DNA of 64,000 nt from a bacterium (GCA_030431455.1 JAUIJE010000006.1:248001-312000), one strand, 5' to 3'; counted from the first letter of the stretch, positions 7,437-17,480 are shown. Notes: generated by a model not told the origin, from the sequence alone. Numbers and translations: made by a program.

Positions 7437-9446
7437 ATGAAATCAATCAATTGTTCGATTCTGTGGGGACTCAGCCTGTCCGCGTTCTTGGTCGTCGCCT
7501 GCACGGGCGGGACCGGCGGCGGCGATGGCGACGGGGACGGCGACGGCGACGGGACGGGGGACGGCGACGGTGACGGCGATGGCGACGGGGATGGGGACTT
7601 GGAGGTGCTCGACATCGACCTCGAGCCGCGGTGCACGCCGGGCACCGCCCATGCGCCCGGGACCGCGAGCTTTGTCGAGGTCACCGACGCTGTGGGGCTG
7701 TCCGCGATCGGGGCGCAGGGCACGCGGTTGGTCGCGTCCGACGTCAACGGCGACGGGTACGCGGACTTGTGGGTGCGGCGGGGGGGCACGCGGGCGGACG
7801 ATTTTTCCGCCGGCACCCGGCACAGTTGGTTGTTGATCAACCAAGCCGGCACCGCGTTCACCGACGAGACGGAATCGAGCGGGATCACCGCGCGCCGGGC
7901 CGGGACCGGCGGTCGGCCCTACGAAATCGTGGCCCTCGCCGACGTGGACAACGACGGCGACATCGACGCCTACACCGGCACCGCCACCGCAGACCAAACG
8001 GTGGCCGACGGCGAGACCAGCGAAGTCTTGCTCAACGACGGGACCGGGTTGTTCTCCCTCGCCGACGTGAACAGCGCCGCCCGCCGCGCGTTCAATGTCG
8101 ATGCACCCGCCTCGGCGAGTTTTGTCGACGTCGACCGCGACGGGGTGCTCGACCTGTGGGTGCCGCAACACAACTACGACGCCGGGGCGGGTACGATTTT
8201 CGCCGCCGACCAGTTGTACAAAGGCCGCGGCGACGGCGGGTTCGACCCCGCGCCGGGTACGTGGGGCCTGTCCAGCGTCGACTGGGTGAACATCGCGGAG
8301 ATGAACCAAGGTTTGGCCCACACCCGGGCTTGGGGGGGCAACGCCTGCGACCTGAACAACGACGGCCGCGCGGACCTGCTCGCCTCCTCGTACGGGCGCT
8401 CGCCCAACCACCTGTGGCGGTGGGGCGGGCTGTTCGGTTTTGCCAACGAATCCGTCGCCTCCGGCTACGCCTACGACGACGACATGACCTGGAAGGACAA
8501 CCAGTTCGCGCGCTGCTTCTGCGCGGCCAACCCGCTGGCCGAAGATTGCGCCGACGTGCCCGCCCCCCAGTTGAGCTGCTCGCCCAACTGGAACCACGAC
8601 TTCGATCGCGAGCCGTTCCGCCTCGGGGGCAACAGCGGCACCACGTTGTGCGCCGACTTCAACCGCGACGGCTGGCTCGACTTGTTCACCACCGAAATCA
8701 AACACTGGTGGGCCGGCGCGGGCGCGGACGGGTCCGAAATCCTCCTCAACCAACAAGACGAGCTCATCCGGTTCTCCCGTCCCGGGGATGACGCGATGGG
8801 GCTCGCCATCGATCACAGCGGGGGCTTGAGCTGGGACGAAGGGCACATGACCGCCGCGACCTTGGACTTTGACAACGACGGGCGCCTCGACTTGTACCTC
8901 GGGGCCTCGGACTACGCCGGCAACCGGGGCCGCCTGTACCGGCAGCTCGACGACGGCACCTTCGAGGAGCTCGCGCCCGCCGCGTTCTTCTCACACCACC
9001 GCAGCCACGGCGTGGCCGTGCTCGACTATGACCGCGACGGTGACCAAGACCTCATCGTCGGCCACTCCCGCTCCCGGTGCGACCCCGCGGGGGAGTTCGA
9101 TTGTTACGAGACCACCCAGGTCCGGCTGTTCGAAAATACCCTCGGCCAAGACGGCAACTTCCTGCAGCTCGACCTCGTCGGCACCGGCGGCTCCAATGTC
9201 TCTGCAGTGGGGGCCCAGGTCCGCGTGACCACCGAGGCCGGGACCCAACTGCTCGAGCGCAGCGCGGGCCACGGTCACTACGGCATGCAAGATGAAGCCA
9301 CATTGCACTTCGGGCTTGGCGACGCGTGCACGGCCACGGTTCAAGTGCGCTGGCCCGACGCGGACAACACCACCGAGACGTTCACCCTGCCCGCGGGCTA
9401 CCGCATCGTGCTCGAACAGGGCGCGGCCCCGCGGTTGGCGGAATAG
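7437..9446 (+). CDS. Lipoprotein with FG-GAP/VCBS repeats and UnbV/ASPIC domain
   Basis: A 669-residue predicted lipoprotein: signal MKSINCSILWGLSLSAFL, then lipobox LVVAC, then a Gly-Asp spacer. The body carries at least seven Ca-binding-like repeats of the FG-GAP/VCBS type (DVNGDGYADLWV, DVDNDGDIDAY, DVDRDGVLDLWV, DLNNDGRADLL, DFNRDGWLDLFT, DFDNDGRLDLYLG, DYDRDGDQDLIVG), expected to form a beta-propeller. The last 100 residues (VGAQVRVTTEAGTQLLER onward, ending with a WPDADNTTETFTLPAG segment) match the ASPIC/UnbV domain often found after such propellers. The ATG at 7437 gives the cleanest signal peptide but its AGGGAG lies directly against it; a GTG at 7422 is the alternative. Probably a surface adhesion or binding protein; the ligand is unknown. 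It converges on the phosphodiesterase gene with only 2 nt between. Confidence 0.9.
   Translation: MKSINCSILWGLSLSAFLVVACTGGTGGGDGDGDGDGDGTGDGDGDGDGDGDGDLEVLDIDLEPRCTPGTAHAPGTASFVEVTDAVGLSAIGAQGTRLVASDVNGDGYADLWVRRGGTRADDFSAGTRHSWLLINQAGTAFTDETESSGITARRAGTGGRPYEIVALADVDNDGDIDAYTGTATADQTVADGETSEVLLNDGTGLFSLADVNSAARRAFNVDAPASASFVDVDRDGVLDLWVPQHNYDAGAGTIFAADQLYKGRGDGGFDPAPGTWGLSSVDWVNIAEMNQGLAHTRAWGGNACDLNNDGRADLLASSYGRSPNHLWRWGGLFGFANESVASGYAYDDDMTWKDNQFARCFCAANPLAEDCADVPAPQLSCSPNWNHDFDREPFRLGGNSGTTLCADFNRDGWLDLFTTEIKHWWAGAGADGSEILLNQQDELIRFSRPGDDAMGLAIDHSGGLSWDEGHMTAATLDFDNDGRLDLYLGASDYAGNRGRLYRQLDDGTFEELAPAAFFSHHRSHGVAVLDYDRDGDQDLIVGHSRSRCDPAGEFDCYETTQVRLFENTLGQDGNFLQLDLVGTGGSNVSAVGAQVRVTTEAGTQLLERSAGHGHYGMQDEATLHFGLGDACTATVQVRWPDADNTTETFTLPAGYRIVLEQGAAPRLAE
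7521..7598 (+). repeat. Gly-Asp hexanucleotide tract (about 13 units)
   Basis: In-frame repeat of GGNGAY hexamers just after the lipid-anchor Cys of the FG-GAP lipoprotein. One unit is altered so that Thr interrupts the Gly-Asp run. Confidence 0.95.
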
Positions 9447-9448
9447 CG

Positions 9449-9967
9449 TCAACCCGGCGGGAGCTGGACCTGGCCGACGCTCCAGGCCCCCGCGGTCGCG
9501 GTCAACCACAGGGCGGCCGGGCCCCCAAAGGTCCGGACCCGCCCGGCGGCGCCGGGGTTGAGCACCCAGGGGCGGTCCGCGTCGTCGACGCAGGCGTGGT
9601 GGCTGTGGCCGTAGACCACCGCGCGCGCCTCGGGGTAGGCGGCCCGAAGGCGGGCGTGCCGCACCCCCGGGGGCCCGTGTCGGTGGCCGTGGTCGACGAC
9701 GAGCACGCCCCCGGGGACACGCACCGCGGCCCGCCACGGGATGCGGTCGAGCACGGCCTGATCCCCCGCCGGCCACTTCGCGGCAATGTCATTGTTGCCG
9801 CGCACCATCAACACGCGGGGGGCCACCGCGGACAGGGCATCGAGCACGGCGCGATCGCCGATGTCGCCCGCGTGCACCACGAGATCGGCCGCCCCCGCCG
9901 CGGACAGCAGGCGCGGGTCGATCGAGCCATGGGTGTCCGAGACCAACAGCACGTCCATGGGCTGCAT
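9449..9967 (-). CDS. YfcE-type metallophosphoesterase
   Basis: A 172-residue cytoplasmic phosphodiesterase of the calcineurin-like superfamily. The dinuclear metal motifs appear in order: SDTHG (residues about 10-14), HAGDIGD, RGNND, DHGHRHG and YGHSHHA. The length and the compact motif spacing fit the YfcE/MJ0936 subgroup, which hydrolyses phosphodiesters in vitro; the physiological substrate is not known. The start is either the ATG at 9967 (MQPMDVL) or the one at 9958; a longer open frame upstream has no homologous features. It is transcribed divergently from the subtilase gene across 172 bp and ends 2 nt from the convergent FG-GAP lipoprotein. Confidence 0.88.
   Translation of the reverse strand: MQPMDVLLVSDTHGSIDPRLLSAAGAADLVVHAGDIGDRAVLDALSAVAPRVLMVRGNNDIAAKWPAGDQAVLDRIPWRAAVRVPGGVLVVDHGHRHGPPGVRHARLRAAYPEARAVVYGHSHHACVDDADRPWVLNPGAAGRVRTFGGPAALWLTATAGAWSVGQVQLPPG
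9784..9794. repeat. Iterated dyad CAATGNCATTG, perfect copy
   Basis: CAATGTCATTG inside the phosphodiesterase gene, read on the minus strand as Asn-Asp-Ile. Confidence 0.6.
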
Positions 9968-10139
9968 TTGAGCACGCCCAGCGGCCCGGCCGTACCGCGT
10001 GCCGGCGCATTTCCGCCACCCGCTCCCGGATTTTGCATGAACGGATGTCCGCCCTGCGCCGACAAACACGCACCACCGGCAACCGCCGGCCCGGGCACGG
10101 TCTCTGCACTTCGATGCCCGACGCCCATCGGGAGGACCC

Positions 10140-12911
10140 ATGATTTCGCTGCTGACCGCCTTGCTGATCGCCACCGCGCCCCCGGCGCCGGACGCCGTCC
10201 GGGCCCGATTTGTCGACGACGCGCGCGTCGCGCCGGCCCTCCGGCTGCAAGCCCAGCGCGCGCGAAGTGTGCGCGGCGCGTACGATCCGATCACGGACGG
10301 CAACTTCATCGCGGTGTTCGAGCACGCCCTCGCGGACACCGAGCAAAAAGCCCTCGAGGCCTCCGGGGTTCGGTTCTTGCCCGCGGGCGATGGGCTCGCG
10401 CGGATCGGTCTCAGCTACGGCGTGACCGCGAGCGCCGACGGGCTCTCCGCCTTGCTCCAGCACCCGGCGTTGGCCGCGCTCGATGACGGTCGGGTCCCCG
10501 ACGTGCCGCCGGCCGCACCCCACGACTACGGTTTGGTGCACGAGCAGACCACCACGTCGTCGATCTGGGGCCTGCGGCAAGACGGCGCGCGCCTCGACGG
10601 CGAGGGCGTCACATTGTGCGACCTGGATTCCGGCGTGGACATCTTCCACCCGCTCTTCTTTCGGGCCGACGCGGGGACGTACCGCTGGACCGACGTGAAC
10701 AACAACGGCGTGCTCGATTTCGGGGTCGACGGTGTCGACCTCGATGGCGACGGGTCCGTGGCCAGCGACGAGGTCGTCCAGTACATGGGCGGGGCCCTCG
10801 CCGGCCTGGGCGGGGGCGTGCCGGTGCCGAGTGGTCCATTCGAAGCGGGCAAACAGTTCGTGTACGTCGACCGCAACGGCAACGGGGTTCGCGACCACGG
10901 CCCGGCGGCAGGGTTCGACGACAGCACTCCCGCGTTTGGCGAGCCGTTGTTTGTGGTGGACGACGTGGACGAGGACGCCGCCGCCTCGGTCGACGAGCGC
11001 CTGTTGCGCTTGGGCTCGAGCAAGATCGCCGGCATTTACAACCCCACCAACAACGAGGTCTTCACCCGGGGCATCGACCTCACCGACTACGTGTCCGGAG
11101 AGGACGGCCATGGCACCGGGGTCGCGGGCATCCTCGTCGGGGGCGTGCTCGACCGCACCTATGTGCAGGGGGTCGCGCCGGGGGCGGACTTCTTGCTCAT
11201 CGACCAAGGTCAGTCCGGCGAAGGGGTCGACGGCGAGACCTACGAAGCCAACCTCGTCGCCGCGATGAGCTGGGCCGAATCCCAAGGCTGCGACGTGATG
11301 GTCCACGAATACGGCGTCAACGTGAGCGACTTCGCTGACGGGTCGTCGGCCCGCGAAGCCATCATCGACCAACTCGCCGACGACGGCATGGTTCAGACCA
11401 CCGCGACCCACAACTTTGCCGACAACAACAGCCACGCCGAGCTCTCGGTGGGCCCGGGACAAACCGTCAACGTGCTCGTGAGTGTGCAAGACATGGGGCC
11501 GTTCGGCTATCCCGCCTACTACCTGCTGGGCGCGCTGCGGTGGACGGCCCCGGTCTCCATCTCCGCCACAATGACCCTGCAGAACGGGACCGCCTACGAC
11601 CTGACCCAAGAAAACGCGGTGGGGAGCGAATACTGCTCGGGCGGCGGCTATACGTCGACGCGCGGCACCCAGCTGATCTCCTGGTACGCGGGCTTCTGGG
11701 ACCCTGGCACCGGCGTGCCCCACACCCTGCCCGCCGGCACCTACGCCATCCAGGTGACCAACCAAGGGGCGGAGGCCGCGGTCATTCACCTGAGCCTCAC
11801 CGACGAGTACCAGTACTCAGTGTCCAATGACATTGTGGCGGGGGCGGGGGTGTCGGTCACCAACCTCGGGACCATCGCTTGGCCCGCCACCGCCGACCGG
11901 GCGATCAGCGTCGGCGCCACCGTCGGCAACTTCGTGCACGACAACGAAGTGGAGGGCGGGCTGCGGACGTTCTCGGGACGGGGCCCGCGCATCGACGGGG
12001 ACCGGGGCGTCGACGTGGTGGCCCCGTCCGATCACTACAGCGCGGCCCCGTTGAGCGTGGGCGAGGACGGGGCGTACTTGGTGTTCGGCGGGACCTCGGG
12101 GGCGTTGCCGCAGGTGGCCGGCGCGGTGGCCCTGCTGCTGCAAAAAGACCCCGCCCTGACCCCGGACGAGGTCAAGGACCTGGTGGTGGCGCGCTCGTCG
12201 GAAGACGCGCTCAGCGGCGCGGTGCCCAACGTCGAATGGGGCGGGGGGCGGTTGGCCACGTACCGGTTGTTGATGGACGAAGACCCGCCCGCGAACGAGG
12301 CCCCGGTGCTCGGCGTCGACGCGCCCACCGCGGTGTACGTCGGCGAGGTCGCGACCATCGATGCGTCGGCGACCACCGACGCCGACGACGGACTGGCGGG
12401 CCTCACGTTCTATTGGGACGTGGACTACGACGGGGTCTTCGACGAGAGCGGCGCGACCCCCACCCTCGAGGTCACCGCGATGGCGTACGGGCGGCGGGTG
12501 GTGAAGGTCCGGGTGGAAGATGCCTTTGGGGCCGCGGACGAGCAGTTGGTGGCGTTCGACGTGAACGAGGTCGTCGGCGATGGGGACGGCGACGGCGACG
12601 GTGACGGTGATGGTGATGGGGACGGCGACGGTGATGGTGATGGCGACGGTGACGGGGACGGTGATGGGGACGGCGACGGTGATGGGGACGGCGACGGTGA
12701 TGGGGACGGCGACGGTGATGGGGACGGAGACGGCGATGGGGACGGCGATGGGGACGGCGATGGGGACGGCGACGGCGACGGGGACGGCGACGATGCCGGG
12801 TTTGGCTGTGGGTGTGCCGCGTCGGCCTCGCCGGTCGAGGCCGGGCTCGGCTTGGCCCTGCTGTTCGGGCTGTGGATTCGTCCCCGCCGTCGTCGAGACC
12901 GGGCCGCGTAG
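10140..12911 (+). CDS. Surface subtilisin-like serine protease (S8) with Gly-Asp stalk
   Basis: A 923-residue secreted protease. A short N-terminal hydrophobic signal ([13 protein letters not shown]) is followed by a propeptide-like region, then the S8 catalytic domain with Asp163 in [11 protein letters not shown], His324 in [12 protein letters not shown] and Ser653 in [12 protein letters not shown]. The gap between Asp and His contains an insertion with Asp-rich [12 protein letters not shown]-type loops, probably calcium sites. After the catalytic domain comes a PKD/Ig-like module ([18 protein letters not shown]), a 72-residue Gly-Asp stalk and a MYXO-CTERM-like tail: GCGC, hydrophobic helix, RPRRRR. 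The start has a GGGAGGA ribosome site. Such tails are processed by a sorting peptidase and leave the enzyme on the cell surface; that step is inferred from the family. Confidence 0.93.
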   Translation: MISLLTALLIATAPPAPDAVRARFVDDARVAPALRLQAQRARSVRGAYDPITDGNFIAVFEHALADTEQKALEASGVRFLPAGDGLARIGLSYGVTASADGLSALLQHPALAALDDGRVPDVPPAAPHDYGLVHEQTTTSSIWGLRQDGARLDGEGVTLCDLDSGVDIFHPLFFRADAGTYRWTDVNNNGVLDFGVDGVDLDGDGSVASDEVVQYMGGALAGLGGGVPVPSGPFEAGKQFVYVDRNGNGVRDHGPAAGFDDSTPAFGEPLFVVDDVDEDAAASVDERLLRLGSSKIAGIYNPTNNEVFTRGIDLTDYVSGEDGHGTGVAGILVGGVLDRTYVQGVAPGADFLLIDQGQSGEGVDGETYEANLVAAMSWAESQGCDVMVHEYGVNVSDFADGSSAREAIIDQLADDGMVQTTATHNFADNNSHAELSVGPGQTVNVLVSVQDMGPFGYPAYYLLGALRWTAPVSISATMTLQNGTAYDLTQENAVGSEYCSGGGYTSTRGTQLISWYAGFWDPGTGVPHTLPAGTYAIQVTNQGAEAAVIHLSLTDEYQYSVSNDIVAGAGVSVTNLGTIAWPATADRAISVGATVGNFVHDNEVEGGLRTFSGRGPRIDGDRGVDVVAPSDHYSAAPLSVGEDGAYLVFGGTSGALPQVAGAVALLLQKDPALTPDEVKDLVVARSSEDALSGAVPNVEWGGGRLATYRLLMDEDPPANEAPVLGVDAPTAVYVGEVATIDASATTDADDGLAGLTFYWDVDYDGVFDESGATPTLEVTAMAYGRRVVKVRVEDAFGAADEQLVAFDVNEVVGDGDGDGDGDGDGDGDGDGDGDGDGDGDGDGDGDGDGDGDGDGDGDGDGDGDGDGDGDGDGDGDGDGDGDGDDAGFGCGCAASASPVEAGLGLALLFGLWIRPRRRRDRAA
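11825..11835. repeat. Iterated dyad CAATGNCATTG, perfect copy
   Basis: CAATGACATTG inside the subtilase gene, read as Asn-Asp-Ile (AAT GAC ATT). Confidence 0.6.
12576..12791 (+). repeat. Gly-Asp hexanucleotide tract (36 units)
   Basis: 36 consecutive GGNGAY hexamers encode an uninterrupted (Gly-Asp)36 stalk between the PKD-like domain and the C-terminal anchor of the subtilase. Third codon positions vary among synonymous bases. Confidence 0.97.
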
Positions 12912-12919
12912 ACCGCCTC

Positions 12920-12952
12920 GCACGGCCGAACGCCCCGGGCGTCCGGCCGTGC
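12920..12952. terminator. Strong intergenic hairpin after subtilase gene
   Basis: The arms GCACGGCCG (12920-12928) and CGGCCGTGC (12944-12952) are perfect complements, and an inner ACGCC/GGCGT pair extends the stem. It sits in the 53-bp gap between the subtilase stop and gloA. There is no T-run, so it is not a textbook intrinsic terminator; it may be a GC-type terminator or an mRNA 3-prime stabiliser. Confidence 0.5.
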
Positions 12953-12964
12953 TACCGTCCGGCC

Positions 12965-13384
12965 ATGCGTTATCTGCACACCATGATCCGCGTGAAAGAC
13001 CTCGACGCGGCCCTCGACTTTTTTGTGAACAAGCTCGGCCTCGTCGAGACCCGCCGCAAGGACAACGAAAAAGGGCGCTTCACCCTCGTGTTCTTGTCGA
13101 CGGAACCGGGCGCGCCCGAGGTCGAGCTCACCCACAACTGGGACCAAGACGCGCCGTACTCGGTGGGGCGCAACTTCGGCCACCTCGCGTACGAGGTCGA
13201 CGACATCTACGCGCTCTGTGAACGGCTCCAGGACGCCGGCGTCACCATCCTGCGCCCGCCCCGCGACGGGCACATGGCGTTTGTCCGCTCCCCCGACCAA
13301 ATCTCCGTCGAGCTTCTGCAAAAAGGGCCCGCGCTCGCCCCGCGCGAACCCTGGGCCTCGATGCCGAGCCAGGGCGAGTGGTGA
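12965..13384 (+). CDS. gloA: Lactoylglutathione lyase (glyoxalase I)
   Basis: A 139-residue protein that aligns over its full length with GloA, which converts the methylglyoxal-glutathione hemithioacetal to S-lactoylglutathione in the cytoplasm. All four metal ligands of the E. coli-type enzyme are present: His5 (MRYLH), Glu54 (EVELTHNW), His73 (FGHLAYEV) and Glu116 (ISVELLQ). The start [17 protein letters not shown] is the usual GloA N-terminus, so the ATG at 12965 is secure even though a longer frame is open. It may be co-transcribed with the upstream protease, but the hairpin in the gap argues for its own promoter or partial termination. It converges on the prodomain-like lipoprotein gene with 3 nt between. 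Confidence 0.95.
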   Translation: MRYLHTMIRVKDLDAALDFFVNKLGLVETRRKDNEKGRFTLVFLSTEPGAPEVELTHNWDQDAPYSVGRNFGHLAYEVDDIYALCERLQDAGVTILRPPRDGHMAFVRSPDQISVELLQKGPALAPREPWASMPSQGEW

Positions 13385-13387
13385 GCG

Positions 13388-13948
13388 TCACCAGCCGGTC
13401 TGGGGCGCGGCCTGTTCGCCCTTGGGCGCGGCCTGTTCGCCCTTGCCCTTGGCCTTGAGCATCCGGTCGGCCTCGACATACTTGAACACGCTCGCGCCCT
13501 TCAGCTTCTCGACGAGGGCGGCTTGGTCCTCGGCGGTGCGCGGGGGCTCTTTGGGGGCGAACACCACCAGGGTCATGCCCACCGCGCCGCCCCGGACCCG
13601 GTCCACCTTCTGGCCGGTCTTGTCCTCGACGAGCTTGATCAGGGCCGCCTCGTCCAGGTCCGCGGCCCGCTCGGGCAAAACTTTTACAATCACGCGATTG
13701 TAGATGTGAGCGTCCGGGGGCCGGCCGGTGGGGTGCGAAGTCTCCCCACCGCCCGCAGGCGCGGCCACGGTCGCCTCCTGCGTGACCGTGCCGGTGGCCA
13801 GGGGCGCATCCCCGCCGGTGGTCTCCTCGGGCGCGGATTCGTCCTGCGCTTGCGGGGCCGGCCCCACCGGCGCGGGGTCGTCCTTTTTGTCCCCCTGACA
13901 GCCCACCGCCGCCAACAAAGCCATCGTCACCATCCACCGGGTCATCAT
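13388..13948 (-). CDS. Lipoprotein with subtilase-prodomain-like C-terminal domain
   Basis: A 186-residue predicted lipoprotein: MMTRWMVTMALLAAVGC gives a short signal and lipobox AAVGC. A low-complexity Pro/Ala/Glu linker follows to about residue 80. Then comes a compact domain (NRVIVKVLPERAADLDEAAL ... SVFKYVEADRMLKA) whose beginning, with strands ending in a V-x-Y-V-E-A-D motif, resembles the inhibitory prodomains of subtilases (I9/fervidolysin type). The C-terminus repeats the block KGEQAAP. It overlaps the upstream helicase gene by 4 nt and lies under 1 kb from the surface subtilase. That raises the idea of a separately encoded chaperone or inhibitor for that protease; this link is inference. 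Confidence 0.8.
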   Translation of the reverse strand: MMTRWMVTMALLAAVGCQGDKKDDPAPVGPAPQAQDESAPEETTGGDAPLATGTVTQEATVAAPAGGGETSHPTGRPPDAHIYNRVIVKVLPERAADLDEAALIKLVEDKTGQKVDRVRGGAVGMTLVVFAPKEPPRTAEDQAALVEKLKGASVFKYVEADRMLKAKGKGEQAAPKGEQAAPQTGW

Positions 13949-16008
13949 GCCTCCTCCTCGTCGTCGCGCCGGACCACACGTTCAAAAAACTGCTCGACCG
14001 TCTTGCGCGACCCGAGCCGCACCATGTCCGGCAGGCTGTCCAAGAACAGCTTGCCGTACCGCTTTTTGCGCAACCGCCCGTCGAGCACCGCCACCACCCC
14101 CCGGTCCGCCTCGGTGCGCACCAGCCGGCCCACGCCCTGCTTGAGCGCCACCGTGGCCTCGGGGAGCGAGAGCGTCTTGAACGGGTCGTGGCCCTTCTGT
14201 TTTTCAAGCTCGGCGCGGGCCGCCCCCACCGGGTCGGTGGGCGAACGGAACGGCAACTTGTCGATCACCACCAGGCGCAACGCCGCCCCCCGCACGTCGA
14301 CGCCCTCCCAAAAACTCTGGGTGGCGAACAGCACCGCGTCCTCGTCGTCGCGAAAGCGCGCGAGCAACAGGTGCTTGGGCGCGTCGCCCTGCTTGAGCAC
14401 CAAGCGCCCGGCCGCGACCATGCCCGGGGCCAGCGCCTCGTGGGCCTGGCGCAACGCGCGGTGGCTGGTGAACAACAGCAGCGCGCCCCCGCCGAAAAGC
14501 GCCACCAACCACTCGATCTCGTCGTGCAACCGCGGCGTGAAGTCCGCCGCCGACGGCTCGGGCATGCCTGTGGGCGCATAGAGGCCGGCCTGCTCGCGGT
14601 AGGCGAAGGGGCTTTCGAACACCACCCCCACCCGGGGAGCTTCCTCGTCGAGATCGAGGCCCACCCGGTGCTCAAACGGCGCGGTGTCGCCCCCGCTCGC
14701 CAATGTCGCTGAGGTCAGGATCACCGGCCGGCCGTCCTTCCAGAGCGCTTCGTGCAGCGCCGCGGCCACGTCGATGGGGGCCGCGCCCACGGAGTAGCCA
14801 CGCAACCCGTCCTCGCAGAAGGCCACGAAGCGCGGGTCGCGGATGCCTTTGTCGAGGACAAACCGCAGCTCCTCGGTGAGGTCTTCGGCCCGCCGCACGA
14901 TGCCGAGCCCGTCGGCGTAGGACGCGTTTTTGTCGGCAAAGGTGGAGAGCACCTCTTCGGCCGCGAGCACGATGCCGTCGAGGGTGGACACCAATCGTTC
15001 GCGGCTGAGATCGATGTCCTCGAGGTCCCCGTCGGCGGCGATGCGCGCCCGGTCCCCGCGGCCGAGGTGGGGCAACAGGTGTTCGCCGAGCACTTCGGCT
15101 TGGGCTTTGAGCTGGGCGGAGAGACCGAGCAGCTTGCTGTGCTGGCTCTTGGCCCCCGGGGGCTGCCAGCGGGACAGGTCGGTGGCGAGCCGGCCGAGGC
15201 GCCCGCCGGTGACCGACACCCCGAAATATTTCGTGGCCACGTCGGGCAGCGCGTGGGCCTCGTCGATGATCACCGCGTCGGCCGCGGGGATGACCTGGGC
15301 GAAGGGCATCGAGTCCTCGTCGGGGCCGCCCTGGCCGGTGCGGGGCACGCCCTCGAGACGGATGCGGGCGTCGGCGCACAGCAGGTGGTGGTTGACGACG
15401 ACGATGTCCGCGGCCTCGGCCCGTTTGCGCATCTTGGTCACGAAGCAGTCTTCGTACAGCGCGCACTTTTGGCCGATGCAGGTGTCCGAGCCCGCGTCGA
15501 GGTCGGACCAGGTCTGAAAGGTGTCCGGCAGATGCGAGAGCTCGGCGCGGTCGCCGGTGGGGGTCGATTCGGCCCAGGCCACGATGTCGTCGAAGTGTTC
15601 GGCCTCGCTCTGGAACGCGAACAGCGGGCGGGCGGCGAAGCCCTCGAAGCGCAGCTTGCACAGGTAGTTGGCGCGGCCCTTCATCAGGGCGGCGGTCTTT
15701 TTTTGCCCCGTGGCCGCCGTGAGCGCGTCGAGGACCACGGGCAGGTCCTTGTCGAACAGCTGGTCTTGCAGGGCCTTGGTCCCGGTCGCGATCACCACCT
15801 TCTTGTCGCTGAGCAACGCCGGCACCAGGTACGCAAAACTCTTGCCCGTGCCCGTGCCCGCCTCGATCACCGCGCGCCCCCCGGGCTCGTCCAGGGTCTG
15901 GGCCACGAGCAGGGCCATGTCGGTCTGCAGGCTGCGGGGCACAAACCCTTCGACGCGCCGGGCCAAAGGCCCGTCCTCGTCGAAAAAGCGCAACACGTCC
16001 TCTTGCAC
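13945..16008 (-). CDS. dinG: DinG/YoaA-type Fe-S ATP-dependent DNA helicase
   Basis: A 687-residue superfamily 2 helicase of the XPD/DinG group. Walker A GTGTGKS is at residues 51-57, followed by motif Ia (ATGTKALQDQLF), an Fe-S cluster region with Cys in YLCKLRFEG, SDTCIGQKCALYEDC, then VVVNHHLL, the DEAH box, and motifs V-VI (FWEGVDVRGAAL and QGVGRLVRTEADRG). Enzymes of this group unwind 5-prime overhang, D-loop or R-loop structures during repair and replication. The length is typical for YoaA. It is transcribed divergently from the sigma54 activator across an 81-bp gap and is translationally coupled to the prodomain-like lipoprotein downstream (4-nt overlap). Confidence 0.94.
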   Translation of the reverse strand: MQEDVLRFFDEDGPLARRVEGFVPRSLQTDMALLVAQTLDEPGGRAVIEAGTGTGKSFAYLVPALLSDKKVVIATGTKALQDQLFDKDLPVVLDALTAATGQKKTAALMKGRANYLCKLRFEGFAARPLFAFQSEAEHFDDIVAWAESTPTGDRAELSHLPDTFQTWSDLDAGSDTCIGQKCALYEDCFVTKMRKRAEAADIVVVNHHLLCADARIRLEGVPRTGQGGPDEDSMPFAQVIPAADAVIIDEAHALPDVATKYFGVSVTGGRLGRLATDLSRWQPPGAKSQHSKLLGLSAQLKAQAEVLGEHLLPHLGRGDRARIAADGDLEDIDLSRERLVSTLDGIVLAAEEVLSTFADKNASYADGLGIVRRAEDLTEELRFVLDKGIRDPRFVAFCEDGLRGYSVGAAPIDVAAALHEALWKDGRPVILTSATLASGGDTAPFEHRVGLDLDEEAPRVGVVFESPFAYREQAGLYAPTGMPEPSAADFTPRLHDEIEWLVALFGGGALLLFTSHRALRQAHEALAPGMVAAGRLVLKQGDAPKHLLLARFRDDEDAVLFATQSFWEGVDVRGAALRLVVIDKLPFRSPTDPVGAARAELEKQKGHDPFKTLSLPEATVALKQGVGRLVRTEADRGVVAVLDGRLRKKRYGKLFLDSLPDMVRLGSRKTVEQFFERVVRRDDEEEA

Positions 16009-16089
16009 CGAAAGCCCCGTTCGCGGTCGTCTTTTGTCCCGCCGCTCTGACTGCTATCAGACCCAAAGCCAACAAAAAGGGCCGAGACA

Positions 16090-17451
16090 ATGACGGAAAA
16101 GACCGCGCGCGGCGCGACGGTGGTGGTCAAGAGCGACAAGGGGCTGTCTTTGCAGCACCCCTCGTTCGAACTCGTTCACGACAACGGCAAACGCGAGACC
16201 TTCGACACCCCGCGCGCCCGCGTCGGCGCCGGCCCCGGCAATGACCTCATCATCGACGACCCCACCGTGAGCGCGGTGCACCTGGAGATCGCGGCCACCG
16301 AGCGCGGCTTTCGCCTGCGGGACCTCGACTCGACCAACGGCACCCGGGTCAACGGCGTGCGGGTCAGCGACGCGATGCTCGAGCCCGGACAGGTGGTGAG
16401 CGTGGGGGCGGTGCCGCTCACGTTCCAGATCGGGCAAGAGTCGATCCGCCAACCGATGAGCGACAAGCAAGAGCTGTTCGGCGCGGTGGGCCAAAGCCCG
16501 GCGATGCGCGCGATCTTCTCCCGGGTCGAACGCGCGGGCCGCACCGACGCCACCGTGCTCATCCAAGGGGAGACCGGCACCGGCAAAGAGGTCATCGCCT
16601 GGTCGATCTACGAAGCGTCCAAACGCAAAGACCAGCCCTTTGTCGTCGTGGACTGCGGGGCCATCGCCAAGAACTTGATCGAGTCGGAGCTGTTCGGCCA
16701 CGAAAAGGGCGCGTTCACCGGCGCGGTCAACAAGCGGCTCGGCGCGTTCGAGCGGGCCCACGGGGGCACGGTGTTCCTCGACGAGCTGGGCGAGCTTGAC
16801 ATCGAACTGCAGCCCAAGCTGTTGCGTGTCCTGGAGCGCCGCGAAATCACCCGGGTGGGGGGCGAGAAGACAATCCCCGTCGACGTGCGCATCATCGCCG
16901 CCACCAACCGCGACCTGCGGGGCATGGTCGCCCGCGGCGAGTTCCGCGAGGACCTCTACTACCGCTTGGCGGTGGTCACCCTCGAGCTGCCCGCCCTGCG
17001 CGAACGCAAAGAGGACATCCCGCTGTTGGTCGACCGCTTCCTCGACGACATCGGCAGCAGCATGGGCGAGCTGCCCGAGGGCGCGATGGACCGGTTCATG
17101 GATCACGCCTGGCCGGGCAACTGCCGCGAGCTCAAAAACGCGGTCGAGCGCGCGGTGGTCCTCGGCGAGACCCGCTTTTTGGGCCGGCCGTCCGCCAGCG
17201 GGGGGGCATCGGCCGAAGGGCGGCCCGTGCCCGAGGGGCAGGGCCAGTTCGAGATCGACCTCGAGATTCCGTACAAAGACCAAAAGAACGCCGTGATCGC
17301 TGACTTCGAAGAACAGTACGTGAAGAAGCTGGTCAAGCACCACAAGGGCAATGTCTCTGCGTCAGCCCGCCAGGCGGGCATCGACCGCATGAGCCTGCAC
17401 AAGATCTTGGCCCGCTACGGTCTCGACGCCCGCGAGGTCGGCCGCTCCTAG
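16090..17451 (+). CDS. FHA-domain sigma54-dependent response activator
   Basis: A 453-residue enhancer-binding protein. An N-terminal FHA domain (residues about 25-115; [33 protein letters not shown]) should bind a phosphothreonine partner. It is followed by the AAA+ domain with Walker A GETGTGKE, the sigma54-contacting loop [13 protein letters not shown], Walker [13 protein letters not shown] and an arginine-finger stretch. A C-terminal Fis-type helix-turn-helix ([19 protein letters not shown]) follows. There is no receiver domain, so control probably comes from a Ser/Thr kinase through the FHA domain, a design common in myxobacteria. No kinase is in the window, so the signal and target genes are unknown. 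Confidence 0.94.
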   Translation: MTEKTARGATVVVKSDKGLSLQHPSFELVHDNGKRETFDTPRARVGAGPGNDLIIDDPTVSAVHLEIAATERGFRLRDLDSTNGTRVNGVRVSDAMLEPGQVVSVGAVPLTFQIGQESIRQPMSDKQELFGAVGQSPAMRAIFSRVERAGRTDATVLIQGETGTGKEVIAWSIYEASKRKDQPFVVVDCGAIAKNLIESELFGHEKGAFTGAVNKRLGAFERAHGGTVFLDELGELDIELQPKLLRVLERREITRVGGEKTIPVDVRIIAATNRDLRGMVARGEFREDLYYRLAVVTLELPALRERKEDIPLLVDRFLDDIGSSMGELPEGAMDRFMDHAWPGNCRELKNAVERAVVLGETRFLGRPSASGGASAEGRPVPEGQGQFEIDLEIPYKDQKNAVIADFEEQYVKKLVKHHKGNVSASARQAGIDRMSLHKILARYGLDAREVGRS

Positions 17452-17457
17452 CCTTCT

Positions 17458-17480
17458 GCGAGGGGGCGTAGGCCCCTCGC
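17458..17480. terminator. Hairpin after sigma54 activator gene
   Basis: The arms GCGAGGGG (17458-17465) and CCCCTCGC (17473-17480) are perfect. They lie 7 nt after the stop codon of the activator, in the 168-bp convergent gap before the amidohydrolase stop. No T-run follows. A second perfect hairpin, CGTATGC-CACT-GCATACG, is at 17566-17583 in the same gap. One or both may end transcription from the two sides. Confidence 0.45.

Noticed and set aside
12425-13321. Ser-Pro repeat open frames opposite the Gly-Asp tracts (also at 31911-34049, 44367-45044, 54257-54805, 55110-55409)
   Set aside because: They are the complementary reading of GGNGAY hexamers. The Gly-Asp strand joins to signal peptides, domains and anchors; the Ser-Pro strand joins to nothing.
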